Shown in pieces: positions 62,801 to 64,000 of a DNA stretch of 64,000 nt (its first letter is position 1; each line of letters starts with the position of its first letter). The notes below the pieces were generated by a model, which was not told the origin of the DNA, made no database searches, and worked only from the letters and a program-made list of their open reading frames with translations. The stretch is from contig BQMY01000074.1 in assembly GCA_022181065.1 (NCBI GenBank), positions 124,001-188,000 on the forward strand. The letters run 5' to 3'. Origin of the DNA: Melioribacteraceae bacterium (GTDB taxonomy: Bacteria; Bacteroidota; Ignavibacteria; Ignavibacteriales; Melioribacteraceae). A program made the translations under genes and the position numbers.

Positions 62801-63745
62801 TCAGGTAATTGGTTTTGGTCCGAAATTTTGCATGTACCATTTTTCTTCATTTTGCATCGGGTTAAGGAATGAAGTGGAGTAGTTTATGAAGAAGTTAATA
62901 ACTCCGAGGAAAGTTGCGAAAAACCCCAACACGAGGGCAACGAAAATCATAATTATCAACCCGAAAATTGCCATCTGACCTTCCGTTTCCCAATCTCGTT
63001 TCCACGGACCACCGCCATGTTTTACATAATATTTTGTTCCTTCACCCAGGAAGAGCGAGCTAAGGATTCTACCAAGCATTCCACCTCCGCTGCCAAAGTA
63101 TTTAAGTCTTTTTTCTATTCCATACATCGTAGTTCTGCTTGAAAGGACGTAGAAAACAAGTCCGAGAATGTGAATGAAAATAAATGTTGTTATTCCGGCT
63201 GTCATCAGCATCAAAACGCCAACCCCGATACTACAACCAATGATCCAGTTGGAACCGGTGAAAGCGCGTTGAGCCCTGTCTTCGTAAACTTCCTCAAATT
63301 CTTTTACCCGGTCGATTATTTCAGGGTCGGTTGGTTTAAGTTTTTTGTTGATATAATCGAGTCCGTATTTCATAAATCTTGCCTGAGAACCTTTAGTAAT
63401 GGTAATCATGTCCTCACCCTCTTCCGATTTAAACGGGGTAAGTTTTTCGCCGATTTTCTCCAATATTTCAATTGAGATATCGTTTCGTTCCTCTTCACTC
63501 ATATGTTTTACAACTTCTGATGAAGACTGACCACTTTCCTCCGGGTGGAACAAACCTTCCTTCATATTAGTGAATACAACAACAGGTAATAAAACAAAAA
63601 CACCCAAAAGGTAGCTACCGGCAAAAATCATTTGCACCCAGTCAATATCTCCTCCCGAAGAAGTACCGGTATTTGTGTCAGCGGCAAGTAGTGGAATAGT
63701 CAGAATAATCCAGAAAGCGAAGCGCGTGAAACTGCGTGATTTCAT
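62801..63745 (-). CDS. membrane protein of unknown function
   Basis: 314 aa. Signal peptide about 1-21 (IILTIPLLAAD), then helices near 40-60, 168-188, 192-212 and 258-290. Between them is a cytosolic charged segment (65-160: EESGQSSSEVVKHMSEEERNDISIEILEKIGEKLTPF..DPEIIDRVKEFEEVYED). A GGGPWKRDWETEGQ loop follows near 243. No family recognised. AGGAGG before the ATG indicates strong translation. The 255 bp upstream to the window edge hold no gene that I can support. Confidence 0.6.
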   Translation of the reverse strand: MKSRSFTRFAFWIILTIPLLAADTNTGTSSGGDIDWVQMIFAGSYLLGVFVLLPVVVFTNMKEGLFHPEESGQSSSEVVKHMSEEERNDISIEILEKIGEKLTPFKSEEGEDMITITKGSQARFMKYGLDYINKKLKPTDPEIIDRVKEFEEVYEDRAQRAFTGSNWIIGCSIGVGVLMLMTAGITTFIFIHILGLVFYVLSSRTTMYGIEKRLKYFGSGGGMLGRILSSLFLGEGTKYYVKHGGGPWKRDWETEGQMAIFGLIIMIFVALVLGFFATFLGVINFFINYSTSFLNPMQNEEKWYMQNFGPKPIT

Positions 63746-64000
63746 AATGTTCCTCCTTTGTTTTCGTTTATTCTACCAAGAATCCCTGCTTAATAGCAGA
63801 TATATAGGTCTTATTATTCTCCATTATTTCGAGCTCGTATTTATTCAAAACGAATATATTTAACATACAATTAATTATTCAGATCGTCAATTGTCAGGAG
63901 AATTTTAGACAAATAATTCTGAGCCCAAATATAAATTTTTCAGGCAGGGAACTGAGAACGGAGGGATAAAACTTACTAGCTTTTCTTTCTGGCAAGAAAT

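Noticed and set aside
63675-63863. 62-codon plus-strand ORF near the right edge
   Set aside because: It overlaps the start and ribosome site of the minus-strand membrane protein gene and has no motif.

Overview
The window looks like a chromosomal segment of an Ignavibacteria/Chlorobi-Bacteroidetes-group bacterium. The clues are low G+C (about 40% by eye), secreted proteins ending in type IX secretion (T9SS) sorting domains with the 'NYPNPFN' motif, a -35/TAnnTTTG style promoter, the gene order rplM-rpsI-rpsB-tsf-pyrH-frr, and many lipoproteins and outer-membrane barrels. I found no rRNA, tRNA, CRISPR array, phage or intact transposase. Class is inferred from these features; no search was run.

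Layout. 1-3641 (+): six closely spaced small genes (transglutaminase-like, small conserved protein, haem-binding protein, two methyltransferases, DinB protein). 3910-7463 (-): AraC/GyrI regulator, lipoprotein, YciI-like protein, small membrane protein, beta-helix protein. 7608-12803 (+): CDF metal transporter, then the translation cluster rplM-rpsI, rpsB-tsf, pyrH-frr with its own terminators. 12939-19723 (+): malic enzyme/phosphotransacetylase fusion, a degenerate Rieske-like protein and the NAD de novo cluster nadB-nadC-nadA. 19758-28851 (-): TRIC channel, VOC protein, two lipoprotein paralogues (one broken), and two large T9SS cargo proteins. 28911-30341 (+): a cytochrome P450. 30419-34244 (-): SRPBCC protein, then an acylation set (MBOAT, DUF459-like SGNH protein, SASA esterase). 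34740-45221 (-): envelope genes (S41 protease, TPR lipoprotein, VWA protein, barrels and porin, DUF3857 transglutaminase). 45373-54181 (-): deacetylases, methyltransferase, DinB, histidine kinase, acid phosphatase, GNAT, proC. 54409-59412 (+): a monooxygenase-like protein and a tandem pair of T9SS beta-propeller-like proteins. 59608-63745 (-): CreD, lipoprotein, RibD-like reductase, GNAT, membrane protein.

The most unusual signal is in the gaps between genes. Seven copies of a dispersed, palindrome-rich element (three near 190-220 bp, one diverged, three shortened) each lie directly 3' of a gene. A full copy has imperfect terminal inverted repeats and two head-to-head hairpin modules built on GTCCYCCTT/AAGGRGG and GGRGGATGA. 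In the four longest copies the element lies between two copies of a hairpin that differs from locus to locus but matches across the element; at 15216-15494 the two 29-bp copies are identical. This resembles a MITE/BIME-like element that targets, and duplicates, transcription-terminator hairpins. I know of no description of that behaviour but could not search for one.

Smaller points of interest: single-base frameshifts that separate signal peptides from two secreted genes, gene-conversion-like identity at the 3' ends of the tandem T9SS genes, and two enzyme-like proteins that lack an expected catalytic or metal-binding residue.
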